Source of the DNA: Agrobacterium sp. AGB01
GTDB taxonomy: Bacteria > Pseudomonadota > Alphaproteobacteria > Rhizobiales > Rhizobiaceae
Assembly (NCBI RefSeq): GCF_014851585.1
Contig: NZ_JACVAB010000003.1
Span: 372,001-436,000 of the forward strand
Direction: 5' to 3'
Length of the DNA: 64,000 bases
In this document: positions 55,628 to 64,000 of the stretch, piece after piece
Position numbering within the stretch: position 1 is the stretch's first letter
Layout: each line of letters opens with the position of its first letter
Notes under the pieces: model-generated
Told to the model about the DNA's origin: nothing
What the model saw: only the letters and a program-made list of their open reading frames with translations
The model's database searches: none
Translations under genes and position numbers: made by a program

Positions 55628-56712
55628 CAGCCAGCTACCTTTCTGATCCATTGGTCAATAGCAACGGCGGCGATAATCAGCACACCGATGAGAAGGTAAG
55701 TCCATTGCGGATCCGTGCCGATAAGACGCAGACCAAGTGAAAACACACCCACGATAAGAGCACCGAACAACATGCCAAGAATTGACCCACGCCCACCAAA
55801 CAGTGACAGGCCACCAATAACCACCGCCGTGATGGATTCGATGTTGGCAAACTGACCGGCTGTCGGGGAAACCGAGCCGATACGTCCAATCAACGCCCAT
55901 CCGGCAAGTGCACAGATAACACCAGACAAAGTGTAGACCGAAATGAGCATGCGCTTGACGTTAACACCCGCAAGTTCTGCAGCCTCGGGGTCGTCACCAA
56001 CAGCATAAACGTGTCGGCCCCAAGCCGTGTGGTTAAGCACATACCAGAGCAGAGCAACCAGCAGGACCATGACGATCACGCCATAGGTGAATACCGCATT
56101 GCCCATGCGCACACTCTGGCCAAAAAACTGTAATATCGGCGCATTCTGAGAAATATCCTGCGCACGGATCGTTTCGTTCGCGGAATAGAGGAAGTTTGCA
56201 GCCAACACGATCTGCCACATGCCAAGCGTTACGATAAATGGTGGCAGACGCATGCGGGAAACAAGGAAACCATTGATGTAACCGCAAAGGGCACCGACTG
56301 CAAAACCACAGGCAATGGAGAGTGTGGGCGGCAGGCCGTAGCGGAACGTGAATTGCCCCATAATGACCGAGGACAACACCATGATGGCACCAACGGAGAG
56401 GTCAATACCGGCCGTCAGGATGACCAGCGACTGAGCGGCACCGACGATACCGACGATCGCAACCTGCTGCAAAATCAGGGTTAGTGAAAAGGCCGAGAAA
56501 AATTTACCACCCAACAGCATACCAAACACTGCCAGCGACATGACCAGCACGATCAAGGGCACAGCCGCAGGGCTGGAATGCAGGAAGTGCTGAAATTTTT
56601 CGATGGGTGTTTTGTCGTGTGTATCGAACGCGGCAAGCTGCGCAGAACTGCCCGTCAGAACTTTTTCGAATTCATTGTGCGGTTGGGCACGTGTTGTTGA
56701 TTGGTCGTCCAT
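55627..56712 (-). CDS. frcC: Fructose ABC transporter permease FrcC
   Basis: A 361-residue CUT2 permease with about ten membrane segments. After a hydrophilic leader of 50 residues come VGIVGAAQSLVILTAGIDLSVGAIMVLSSVIMGQF and the conserved GDDPEAAELAGVNVKRMLISVYTLSGVICALAGW, with a C-terminal GRGSILGMLFGALIVGVFSLGL. The ATG at 56712 follows GGAGGAG. It is the membrane channel for fructose, and in the Sinorhizobium system also ribose and mannose. It is separated from frcB by 130 nt holding a hairpin. Confidence 0.93.
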   Translation of the reverse strand: MDDQSTTRAQPHNEFEKVLTGSSAQLAAFDTHDKTPIEKFQHFLHSSPAAVPLIVLVMSLAVFGMLLGGKFFSAFSLTLILQQVAIVGIVGAAQSLVILTAGIDLSVGAIMVLSSVIMGQFTFRYGLPPTLSIACGFAVGALCGYINGFLVSRMRLPPFIVTLGMWQIVLAANFLYSANETIRAQDISQNAPILQFFGQSVRMGNAVFTYGVIVMVLLVALLWYVLNHTAWGRHVYAVGDDPEAAELAGVNVKRMLISVYTLSGVICALAGWALIGRIGSVSPTAGQFANIESITAVVIGGLSLFGGRGSILGMLFGALIVGVFSLGLRLIGTDPQWTYLLIGVLIIAAVAIDQWIRKVAG

Positions 56713-56794
56713 ACCACTCCTCCCCGGTCGTCCGTATTTTTCGCCGTCTGCTGTGCGGATGATATGCGAACAGAAGAGACGTGGGCACATTGAG

Positions 56795-56818
56795 GGAAAG
56801 GTGCCTCAGCACCTTTCC
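56795..56818 (-). other. Intercistronic hairpin between frcB and frcC
   Basis: GGAAAGGTGC (56795-56804) pairs perfectly with GCACCTTTCC (56809-56818) around a CTCA loop. There is no T tract on the transcribed strand, so it probably protects the 3' end of frcB mRNA. Confidence 0.6.
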
Positions 56819-56842
56819 TGTTTCGGGATGTTATTCAGGCGA

Positions 56843-57865
56843 TCAGCCCCAGCACTTTGCCAGACCCTGCTTGGTATCGATTGATTCAACGCCAGCAACA
56901 GGCTTGTCTGTGACGAGCGTCACGCCGGTATCAAAGAAGTTCTTGCCTTCGGTAGGCTTTGGCTTCTCACCGGTATCAGCAAATTTCTTGACGGCTTCGA
57001 CGCCAAGTGCTGCCATCGCCAGCGGATACTGCTGCGAAGTTGCACCAATTACACCTTCCGCAACATTTTTAACGCCTGGGCATCCGCCATCGACCGACAC
57101 CAGCAGCACATCCTTTTCACGCCCAACAGCCTTCAGGGCTTCATAAGCACCGGCAGCGGCTGGTTCATTGATGGTGTGAACAACGTTGATGGTCGGATCT
57201 TTCTGGAGCAGGTTCTCCATTGCGGAGCGACCACCCTCTTCGTTACCGTTGGTGATATCATGGCCAACAATACGTGCGTCGTCTTCATCACCGATCTTGT
57301 TGATGTCCTTCACATCAATACCAAAACCCTTCATGAAGCCCTGGTTACGCAGAACGTCGACGCTTGGCTGTGATGGCGTGAGGTTAAGAAATGCGATGCG
57401 CGCATCCTTGGCCTTGTCGCCGAGAGTGGCGGCTGCCCATTTGCCGATCAGTTCACCAGCAAGCAGGTTATCGGTTGCGAATGTTGAATCAGCAGCATCA
57501 ATCGGCTCAAGCGGTGTGTCGAGTGCGATGACCAGAAGGCCGGCATCACGAGCCTTTTGAACCGCCGGTACAATGCCCTTCGTATCGGACGCCGTAATCA
57601 AAATACCCTTCGCGCCATCGGCAATGCAGGTTTCGATGGCAGCTACCTGGCTTTCAGAATCGCCATCAATCTTGCCGGCATAAGCCTTCAAGGTAACACC
57701 GAGTTCCTTGGCCTTGGCTGTAGCGCCTTCTTTCATCTTCACGAAGAAAGGGTTCGTGTCTGTTTTGGTAACGAGGCATACGGATGTATCAGCCGCAGAT
57801 GCCATGCCTGCAAAGGAAACGCCAAGCGCAAGTGCGCCAATAAAGGCGGAAACGGTCGTCTTCAT
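56843..57865 (-). CDS. frcB: Fructose-binding periplasmic protein FrcB
   Basis: A 340-residue binding protein with a signal peptide ([20 protein letters not shown], cleavage near ASA-ADT). Its mature sequence [31 protein letters not shown], the ligand-region [20 protein letters not shown] and [19 protein letters not shown] are typical of CUT2 binding proteins and match Sinorhizobium FrcB closely. It captures fructose and hands it to FrcC. AGGAGG precedes the ATG. First gene of the frcBCAK operon. Confidence 0.95.
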   Translation of the reverse strand: MKTTVSAFIGALALGVSFAGMASAADTSVCLVTKTDTNPFFVKMKEGATAKAKELGVTLKAYAGKIDGDSESQVAAIETCIADGAKGILITASDTKGIVPAVQKARDAGLLVIALDTPLEPIDAADSTFATDNLLAGELIGKWAAATLGDKAKDARIAFLNLTPSQPSVDVLRNQGFMKGFGIDVKDINKIGDEDDARIVGHDITNGNEEGGRSAMENLLQKDPTINVVHTINEPAAAGAYEALKAVGREKDVLLVSVDGGCPGVKNVAEGVIGATSQQYPLAMAALGVEAVKKFADTGEKPKPTEGKNFFDTGVTLVTDKPVAGVESIDTKQGLAKCWG

Positions 57866-57975
57866 ATAGTCCTCCTAAAGACGTGCGGATGCTTCTTATG
57901 AAACTATCCGGGGGCCAACCTCCTCCAAGGTGTGAGCGGCACCACCACGCAAATGGAAACACCAAATGAACAAAG

Positions 57976-58009
57976 TGTCAATAAATAAATCCAATTGAAT
58001 TATTAATTC
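57976..58009 (-). promoter_or_regulatory. Candidate frcB promoter and FrcR operator
   Basis: On the minus strand TTGACA (57976-57981) is a strong -35 box; the matching -10 box is weak (TTCCAT after 17 nt). Just upstream GAATTATTAATTC (57997-58009) is a perfect palindrome around one base, with partly matching outer arms (CCA/TGG). It lies in the frcB-frcR divergent region and is a candidate ROK-family site. Confidence 0.45.
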
Positions 58010-58158
58010 GATATGGCATGCTCTGGACGCGTCAACACAATGCATGTCCGGTCAACTCGCTTGTGCAAGAGCGGAAAAACAGGACTGAATACGCAATCAG
58101 GTGGCTTGTCGCGAATCCTGAGTGGCGGCATATGCAGTCATGAAGGGAGGGAGGAATA

Positions 58159-59388
58159 ATGTCTCGAGTAGCCGAGCCGACATGGCCTGCAACAAATGCC
58201 ACCCTTGATATCAACGGCGGCTCTAATCAGGTGCGCGTCCGGGCCTATAATGAGCGGCTCGTCCTGTCTCTGGTTCGTCGCCATCATGCCCTTTCAAAGG
58301 CCGAAATCGCTCGTCGCAGCGGGCTTTCCGCTCAGACTGTAACCGTCATTATGCGCGCGCTCGAAAATGACGGACTGCTATTGCGTGACGAACCCCAGCG
58401 CGGCAAGGTCGGCCAACCCTCCACCCCCATGCGACTTAATCCGGACGCTGCCTATTCCTTTGGCGTGAAAATTGGCAGACGCAGCGCTGACCTGGTGTTG
58501 ATGGACTTTCTTGGCAATATCCGGCTGAAACTGCGCCGTGCCTACCCCTATCCGCTACCAGAAGGAATCATCTCCTTTGTAACGGACGGCATACGGGAGC
58601 TTGAAATGAAGCTCGACGAAAGCGAACGCAAACGCATCGTCGGCGCTGGCATCGCAGCGCCGTTCGAGTTGTGGAGTTGGGCGGAAGAAGTGGGCGCCCC
58701 ACAAGCGGCAATGGACACCTGGCATGGCGTAAATCTGCAGCAAGAGATAGCCGACCGCATTCCTTATCCCGTCTACCTCCAGAACGACGCCACAAGCGCC
58801 TGTGGGGCGGAGTTGGTATTTGGTGCTGGCCAGAACCACGCCGACTTCCTCTATCTGTTTATCGGCTCGTTCATCGGTGGCGGAGTCGTTCTCAATTCCG
58901 CGCTATTTTCAGGTCGCACGGGAACGGCTGGTGCGGTTGGTCCGCTACCCGTCCAGCGACGGGACGGAAAAACCGTCCAGCTTTTGAAGATCGCCTCAAT
59001 TTTCGTTCTCGAAAATATTCTGCGTGATCATGGCATTGATCCAAAGCCATTATGGTTCTCACCTGACGACTGGATCGATTTTGGAAAACCACTGGATATC
59101 TGGATCAATGATACCGCAGCCGCTCTGGCACAAGCGGTAATCGCCGCAGCATCTGTCATCGATTTTTCAGCCGTGGTGATCGATGGCGGCTTCCCGAGTT
59201 GGGTGCGAGAACGCATTGTAAATGCAACAAAAAAAGCGCTCGGCGCGCATGACCTGCAAGGTGTTGTCGTGCCAGATATCATTGAAGGCATGGTCGGCAG
59301 CCAGGCCCGCGCCATAGGTGGCGCAAGCCTTCCACTCTTTGACCGTTACCTCTTGGACCACAACGTACTTTTCAAGGAAACAGGTTGA
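58159..59388 (+). CDS. frcR: ROK-family transcriptional regulator FrcR
   Basis: A 409-residue repressor with an N-terminal MarR-type helix-turn-helix (HHALSKAEIARRSGLSAQTVTVIMRALENDGLL, about residues 37-70) and a ROK domain (ATSACGAELVFGAGQNHADFLYLFIGSFIGGGVVLNSALFSGRTGTAGAVG). The ROK cysteine-rich zinc motif CxCGxxGC is absent; the place of the zinc loop reads GAVGPLPV. It is divergent from frcB, matching the frcR-frcBCAK arrangement of Sinorhizobium, and probably senses a sugar or sugar phosphate. Confidence 0.9.
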   Translation: MSRVAEPTWPATNATLDINGGSNQVRVRAYNERLVLSLVRRHHALSKAEIARRSGLSAQTVTVIMRALENDGLLLRDEPQRGKVGQPSTPMRLNPDAAYSFGVKIGRRSADLVLMDFLGNIRLKLRRAYPYPLPEGIISFVTDGIRELEMKLDESERKRIVGAGIAAPFELWSWAEEVGAPQAAMDTWHGVNLQQEIADRIPYPVYLQNDATSACGAELVFGAGQNHADFLYLFIGSFIGGGVVLNSALFSGRTGTAGAVGPLPVQRRDGKTVQLLKIASIFVLENILRDHGIDPKPLWFSPDDWIDFGKPLDIWINDTAAALAQAVIAAASVIDFSAVVIDGGFPSWVRERIVNATKKALGAHDLQGVVVPDIIEGMVGSQARAIGGASLPLFDRYLLDHNVLFKETG

Positions 59389-59576
59389 AACCGATAAACT
59401 AAAAATCGGCCTGACGGCTATGAAAGCAGTTCTCCACAGTAAAACCTCCTTATAAAAGCTCTCGCATTTTTATTGTCACGATAATGTCCCGTTTACGGAA
59501 CAAAACGATCCCCGTTGAATTGAAATAAATATTGCGCAATACAATTTACCTGCTGGGGGTATACAAGGAGAAAAAC

Positions 59577-60104
59577 ATGAAAAAGACCGTTCCCATGGCC
59601 CTGCTTGGTTCTGCGTTGGCTTTGGCTGGTGCGACCTCATCTTTTGCCGCTGACTTGGCGAGAGAATATCCTGCCTATCAGAACGACGACGACCGTAACG
59701 GTGTGAAGATCGGTTACCTCGATTGCTCCGTTGGCGGTGGCGTTGGCTACGTACTTGGCTCCGCAAAGGAAGTAGAGTGCACATTCCAGTCCACCGTCGG
59801 CCGCAAGGCGACGGAACAGTACACCGGCGCTATCCGTAAAATGGGTATCGACCTTGGCTTTACCGCAAAAAGCCGTATCGTCTGGGCCGTATTTGCACCG
59901 ACTGCCGGTTACCACCGCGGTTCGCTGAGCGGTCTCTATCAGGGCGCTTCTGCAGAAGCCACGCTTGGCGTTGGCGTCGGCACCAACATTCTGGTTGGCG
60001 GCACCTCTGGCTCCATCCACCTTCAGACAATCAGTGTCCAGGGTCAGGTTGGCCTCAACGCAGCCGTAACCGGCACGTCGATGACACTGACATCTGTTCA
60101 GTAA
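59577..60104 (+). CDS. DUF992 exported protein
   Basis: A 175-residue protein with a signal peptide (MKKTVPMALLGSALALAGAT, cleavage near SFA-ADL) and AAGGAG 6 nt before the ATG at 59577. The mature part has the DUF992 features common in Hyphomicrobiales: VKIGYLDCSVGGGVGYVLGSAKEVECTFQS with two cysteines, YTGAIRKMGIDLGFTAKSRIVWAVFAP, and a glycine-rich end. It is probably periplasmic; the function of the family is unknown. It is a single-gene unit convergent with acvB. Confidence 0.85.
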   Translation: MKKTVPMALLGSALALAGATSSFAADLAREYPAYQNDDDRNGVKIGYLDCSVGGGVGYVLGSAKEVECTFQSTVGRKATEQYTGAIRKMGIDLGFTAKSRIVWAVFAPTAGYHRGSLSGLYQGASAEATLGVGVGTNILVGGTSGSIHLQTISVQGQVGLNAAVTGTSMTLTSVQ

Positions 60105-60144
60105 GCCTGACGTATTGTAAATCTGGAAAGATTTTCTTTTGAGA

Positions 60145-60176
60145 CACGGTCATCCCCCAGGGGATGACGGTGTTTT
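60145..60176. terminator. Hairpin between the DUF992 gene and acvB
   Basis: CACGGTCATCCCC and GGGGATGACGGTG arms (about 60145-60173) form a GC-rich stem with a short loop, followed by TTTTCATTT on the plus strand. It can serve both convergent genes. Confidence 0.7.
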
Positions 60177-61546
60177 CATTTGCCAAGCCGCGTTTTCAGC
60201 AGTGCCAGCACGCGTTGGGCCAGTGCTTCATAATCACCGTCAAAATGATGTCCGCCTTCGAGTGCAACGACATTAGCGCCTGAACCTTCCAATGCAGGGC
60301 AGGCATTTTCGTCGTCATCCTTGCCGTAGATGCATTGCACCATGCTGGTATCCATTTTCTTGATGTAATCAACCGGATCGCCGGCAGAGCCCTCGCCCTG
60401 AATACCAAGCCAACCCTCGACGGACACCTTATAATCAGCCTGATGTGACAGTGCCATCAGTGACATCAGGGCGACACGCTTCTTGTCTTTTTCCGGCAAG
60501 AGATCGTAAAGCGCAGGCAGAATATCGGCGCCGAAAGAATAACCGACCAACAGCACATGATGGACGCCCCATTGATGCCGGTAGGTTTCGATGATCCGCG
60601 CAAGATCGTCCGTTGCTTCCTGTGGTTTACGCTCCGACCAGAAATAACGCAGCGAATCCACGCCTACCACCGGGATACCTTGCTTTTGCAGATATCCACC
60701 CATTTCCTTGTCGATATCACGCCAGCCACCGTCACCGGAATAGATGACAGCCATCGTATCCATGCTTGGTTTGGCATCGAGAATGGTCAGAGGCAAACCA
60801 AGCGGTTGATCCGTATCTCCGGCAGCATCCACCCGGTCACTAAGCGCCTGCAATAGTTCATCATTCGCCTGCCCTGTCACATCCTGAATATCGATATCCG
60901 GGTGTTTGGTTTGCAAGGCTGCGGCATGGTCGCGCCCTTCCTGCTTTGCAGCAGGGGAAAACAGCACCGTTACGGGCGCCGGCAGATCGCCATCTGTCAG
61001 CCCATAAATAGTGCGGTTGCCAACCTTTTCCTTGGTCGCCGGTGTGCAGAGTATCCTGTTTTCGAGAGGAATACCTGCCAGCGGATCAACGGCGATCGCT
61101 TCACCGATGGTCGATGCCGGGCTTTGCGCAATCATAGCCAATGCCAGTGCACCGCCTTCACCAACACCTGCAAGGATTGGTAGTCGGTAGGTTTGTGCCT
61201 TGGCCTCGCGCTGGATTTCGTGCGCCAGTTCTTCGATATCGGAGATCATGTAGACGCAGTCACCTTCATCGGCACTGAGCGCCTTCATGTAGGTGGGAAA
61301 GTCTATACCGACGACGGCAGCTCCCTTTTCAACCAGGGCCTGCGCCTGTTTTTCTTCCTCGTCGCCCCATCCGTCTGCATCAGAGATCAGGAAAATGTTG
61401 GCCTGCACATCGCCATCCGGCAGCATGATATGGCCAGGGGGCAGCATGCCCAATTGATAGTTTGGTTCGTCCTGCGCCTTCACCGTATGCGGCAGAACCA
61501 TGAACGCGCAGCCAAGGGCAGCATAGATCAAACGCGATACACTCAT
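60176..61546 (-). CDS. acvB: AcvB/VirJ-family periplasmic lysyl-phosphatidylglycerol hydrolase
   Basis: A 456-residue exported protein (signal RLIYAALGCAFMVLPHTVKA before QDE) with two alpha/beta-hydrolase-like halves. The first has ILAGVGEGGALALAM, with the serine position altered; the second (VirJ domain, about residues 250-456) has the lipase motif VGYSFGADILPALYD plus GGHHFDGDY. In Agrobacterium AcvB hydrolyses lysyl-phosphatidylglycerol made by LpiA. The start at 61546 overlaps the mprF stop by 4 nt, so synthase and hydrolase are produced together. A longer frame from 61651 lies within mprF. Confidence 0.92.
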   Translation of the reverse strand: MSVSRLIYAALGCAFMVLPHTVKAQDEPNYQLGMLPPGHIMLPDGDVQANIFLISDADGWGDEEEKQAQALVEKGAAVVGIDFPTYMKALSADEGDCVYMISDIEELAHEIQREAKAQTYRLPILAGVGEGGALALAMIAQSPASTIGEAIAVDPLAGIPLENRILCTPATKEKVGNRTIYGLTDGDLPAPVTVLFSPAAKQEGRDHAAALQTKHPDIDIQDVTGQANDELLQALSDRVDAAGDTDQPLGLPLTILDAKPSMDTMAVIYSGDGGWRDIDKEMGGYLQKQGIPVVGVDSLRYFWSERKPQEATDDLARIIETYRHQWGVHHVLLVGYSFGADILPALYDLLPEKDKKRVALMSLMALSHQADYKVSVEGWLGIQGEGSAGDPVDYIKKMDTSMVQCIYGKDDDENACPALEGSGANVVALEGGHHFDGDYEALAQRVLALLKTRLGK

Positions 61547-64000
61547 TTCCCAACCACTCCCCTTACGCCGCCTCCAATCAGAAGCGTTACATCCATCAAG
61601 GCAAGAGCCGCGCCTGCGCCATTCGAGACGGCAAGATAACGGGGCTCCCATTTCGGGTGAAATTTGGTCTTAAAGGCACGCAGCCCTTTGAAGTTATAGA
61701 ATTTTTCGCCGTGCTCGAAAAGCGTCCCACCAATCCAGTCCCAAACCGGTGCGATGTCACGTTTAGACATGCCCGACAATGGGGCCATGCCAAGGTTAAA
61801 GGTGCGATATCCTTCGCTGCGCATTTGCTCCATGATGCTGATGAACAGAAAGTCCATCGCGCCACGTGGCGCCTCCGGCAGAAACCGCATCAGATCCACT
61901 GTCGCTTCCTGTTTGGTGTCTGTCACCATGACGGTGGCAAAGGCAACAATCTTGTCATCCTTGTGCAGGACGGCAACCGGCTGCGACAGCACATATTCAT
62001 CCGAAAACGATCCGAGCGAAAATGTCTTTTCACGGGTGTTATGATGGGCAAGCCAGGCATCCGAAATATCCCGCAAATTGCCAAGGACAGACTTTGCCTC
62101 ATCCGGTGTCAGCAGGCTGAATGCCAGTCCGTCGCGCGTGCCCCGGTTCAGCGCCTGGCGCAGGCCCGAAAGCCGACTGCCCTTCAAGTCGAAGGTCTCA
62201 AGGTCGACAATTGCGAGTTCGCCCAGTTTGAACGCACGAAGCCCGGCATCGGCGCAATAGGAAAGCAGTTTCGGCGAGACCTGATAGAAGGCGGCGCGTC
62301 CGCCAGCCGCTCGCGCCGTCTCGACAAACTGCCAAACCAGCTCCGACATTTCGGATTCTTCACCGATTGGGTCCGTCAGTCCAATCCAGGAGCGCCCCTG
62401 AATGCCATACATGATGAAGGCATTGCCATCTTGCGAAAACATGATGTGTTTGTCGGCCATCCTCACCAGATTGGCATCGGCCATATCCTGTTTCTTAGCA
62501 ATGGCGACGGCCTTTTCGAGATCGGCGCCGCCCATTTCATCAGGTCTATAGGTCACAGGCCGCAACAGGCTGAAAATTGCCAGCGCACTTGATGCCAGAA
62601 CCAGCCCCAGCAAAGCACGCAGGCTGCGCGGCGCTTCCTCGGAAAATTCGAATTCCCACCAGAGAGCATGGCTATATTGCGTGTCGCGGTAAACGAAGAA
62701 CAGGATGGTCGCGGCACCGGCAATGATGATTGCTATTGCCGATAACCAGGCCGGCCCCATTCTCATTCGCAGCAACGAGGCGTGGCGGGTAAATTCACCC
62801 GCACTCAGCAACATGACCGCAATAAATACGCCGAGGAACATGGCCTCGAATACGGCGACAGCTTTCAGCAATGATAGGACAAGTGCCGCAAATGCTGCAA
62901 CAATTCCAACCCACCATGCACCATCCAGCCGTTGGCCAATGCCGCGTGACGCAACGACCAGTCCAAGTCCGAGAATGCTGGACAGGAAATGCGCGGCCTC
63001 AACAATCGGCAGCGGCAGAATGCTCGACAGAAAATCCAGATTATCGTCAGGTGTTGGCGTAACGCTCGAAAAAATCAGCATGGCGCCAACGATCAGCGCC
63101 AGTGTCGAAAGCAACGACGGCGCAAGCCGAACCGTTATCTGTCCTATATCGGCAAATAGTGGCCTCGCTGCAAGCTGGCGGATTTCGCTCGCCACCAGCA
63201 GGACAGTTGCCAGCATAAGCGGCAGCACGTGATAAATGATGCGATAAAGCACAAGGCTGCCCAGAAGCGTATCAATATCAATGGCATTGCCAAGCCCGGC
63301 AATCATCACCGTTTCAAAAACGCCAAGTCCAGCTGGGACATGGCTTAGAACGCCCAGACCAACTGCCGTCGCGAAGATCGCAAAAAACGATGGCCAGCCA
63401 ACATGGGTGTCAGGCAACAGCACATAAAGTGCCGTGGCCGTTGCAGCGATATCGAGTGCCGAGACCAGAAACTGGCGAGACGCCGTGCGTGTATCCGGCA
63501 GACGCAGACGCAGCCAGCCAATGCTGACGGTGCGCTCACCGCGGGCCACAACGAACAACGCGACCATGATGCCAACGATAACAACTGCGCCAACCCGCAA
63601 CCAGAGTGGATCCAGCCCGACAATCGAGGCTACGCGTGGCGCGACCATCAGCAACGAAAGTGCTGTTACAGCAAGAAGGCCGAGCCCGAAGGACAGCGTC
63701 ACAAACGCAATAATCCGACCGATTTCACCGGGGTTCAGCCCGAGGCGAGAATAGGCACGAAACCGGATCGCGCCGCCGCTCAGCGCACCAAAGCCGGCAG
63801 TGTTGCCGATAGCATAGGCGCTGAAGGCGGTAATCGCCACGGTCGGGAGGGGCAGCTTTTTGCCGATGTAATCGATAGCGTTTACATCATAACAAATCAG
63901 CGCAACAAAACTTAAACCCGTAAACACGATGGCCAGCAAGATCGAGGTCCAGCTGGTGCTGAGCAACGCGGTCTCGACTTCGTCGTAACGAACCTCGGAG
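61543..64000 (-). CDS. mprF: MprF/LpiA lysyl-phosphatidylglycerol synthase/flippase (5' end outside window)
   Basis: The frame is open for 818 codons to the window edge, with no stop beyond the TTG at 63966, so the true start lies outside; full-length relatives have about 850-870 residues. The N-terminal half is the multi-spanning flippase (AYAIGNTAGFGALSGGAIRFRAYSRLGL; HVPAGLGVFETVMIAGLG). The C-terminal 300 residues are the DUF2156 synthase that transfers lysine from Lys-tRNA to phosphatidylglycerol (GIQGRSWIGLTDPIGEESE, FLPEAPRGAMDFLFISIMEQMRSEGYRTFNLGMAPL). The product protects against cationic peptides and acid. acvB follows with a 4-nt overlap. Confidence 0.94.
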   Translation of the reverse strand, partial: SEVRYDEVETALLSTSWTSILLAIVFTGLSFVALICYDVNAIDYIGKKLPLPTVAITAFSAYAIGNTAGFGALSGGAIRFRAYSRLGLNPGEIGRIIAFVTLSFGLGLLAVTALSLLMVAPRVASIVGLDPLWLRVGAVVIVGIMVALFVVARGERTVSIGWLRLRLPDTRTASRQFLVSALDIAATATALYVLLPDTHVGWPSFFAIFATAVGLGVLSHVPAGLGVFETVMIAGLGNAIDIDTLLGSLVLYRIIYHVLPLMLATVLLVASEIRQLAARPLFADIGQITVRLAPSLLSTLALIVGAMLIFSSVTPTPDDNLDFLSSILPLPIVEAAHFLSSILGLGLVVASRGIGQRLDGAWWVGIVAAFAALVLSLLKAVAVFEAMFLGVFIAVMLLSAGEFTRHASLLRMRMGPAWLSAIAIIIAGAATILFFVYRDTQYSHALWWEFEFSEEAPRSLRALLGLVLASSALAIFSLLRPVTYRPDEMGGADLEKAVAIAKKQDMADANLVRMADKHIMFSQDGNAFIMYGIQGRSWIGLTDPIGEESEMSELVWQFVETARAAGGRAAFYQVSPKLLSYCADAGLRAFKLGELAIVDLETFDLKGSRLSGLRQALNRGTRDGLAFSLLTPDEAKSVLGNLRDISDAWLAHHNTREKTFSLGSFSDEYVLSQPVAVLHKDDKIVAFATVMVTDTKQEATVDLMRFLPEAPRGAMDFLFISIMEQMRSEGYRTFNLGMAPLSGMSKRDIAPVWDWIGGTLFEHGEKFYNFKGLRAFKTKFHPKWEPRYLAVSNGAGAALALMDVTLLIGGGVRGVVGK

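Noticed and set aside
61657..62592. 311-codon plus-strand frame opposite mprF
   Set aside because: Antisense shadow of the conserved synthase domain, without a ribosome site or family features.

Overview
The window comes from an alphaproteobacterium of the Hyphomicrobiales (Rhizobiales), most like Brucellaceae/Ochrobactrum, Phyllobacterium or Rhizobium-Agrobacterium relatives; the genus cannot be fixed from the sequence. The evidence is a lysyl-phosphatidylglycerol synthase/AcvB pair, a DUF992 protein, a Sinorhizobium-type frc fructose operon, an Agrobacterium-type oxidative uronate operon, a PrsDE-like type I exporter inside a polysaccharide locus, PssD/PssE-like glycosyltransferases and an Irr-type iron control element. 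No rRNA, tRNA, insertion sequence, CRISPR array or phage gene was seen.

Layout. (1) 1-5.8 kb, minus strand: DapA-family lyase, GntR/FCD regulator and a CUT1 sugar ABC transporter whose ATPase runs off the left edge. (2) 6.0-6.6 kb: exported SGNH hydrolase. (3) 6.6-12.1 kb, minus strand: SDR oxidoreductase, GntR/FCD regulator, RraA-like aldolase and a tripartite tricarboxylate transporter (TctCBA), behind a promoter covered by a near-perfect 29-bp palindrome. (4) 12.8-37.1 kb: an exopolysaccharide locus, visibly more AT-rich than its flanks over most of its length. It holds six glycosyltransferases plus a PssD/PssE pair, a Wzy-like polymerase, a Wzx-like flippase, acyl-, methyl- and pyruvyl-transferases, an unusual nitroreductase-family protein, a Tat-exported GH10 glycanase, a type I secretion ATPase and adaptor, two probable secreted matrix proteins sharing a cadherin-like module, and UDP-glucose dehydrogenase. 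The first glycosyltransferase and Wza/Wzc-type export proteins are not here. (5) 37.1-38.9 kb: an SDR epimerase and AlkB. (6) 39.0-42.9 kb: an iron-siderophore ABC transporter behind a probable Irr box. (7) 43.0-46.4 kb: a Dps-like ferritin and a divergent pair for GDP-mannose supply. (8) 46.4-54.2 kb: TRAP transporter, galactarolactone isomerase, galactarolactone cycloisomerase, KDG-type dehydratase and GntR regulator, with divergent uronate dehydrogenase: a complete route from uronic acid to 2-oxoglutarate semialdehyde. (9) 54.2-59.4 kb: frcBCAK fructose operon and divergent ROK regulator. (10) 59.6-64 kb: DUF992 protein, AcvB and MprF/LpiA (5' end outside the window).

The window is thus mostly import-and-catabolism modules, each carrying its own regulator (three GntR/FCD and one ROK), around one large envelope-polysaccharide locus. 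ManC, the AGE-family isomerase and Ugd may supply GDP-mannose and UDP-glucuronate to the polysaccharide. Four of the five operons with a periplasmic binding protein have a stable hairpin between the binding-protein gene and the permease genes. The most distinctive material is the pyruvyltransferase/nitroreductase pair, the shared cadherin-like module in two putative type I secretion substrates, the divergent GH10 enzyme, and the operator boxes that coincide with promoter elements.
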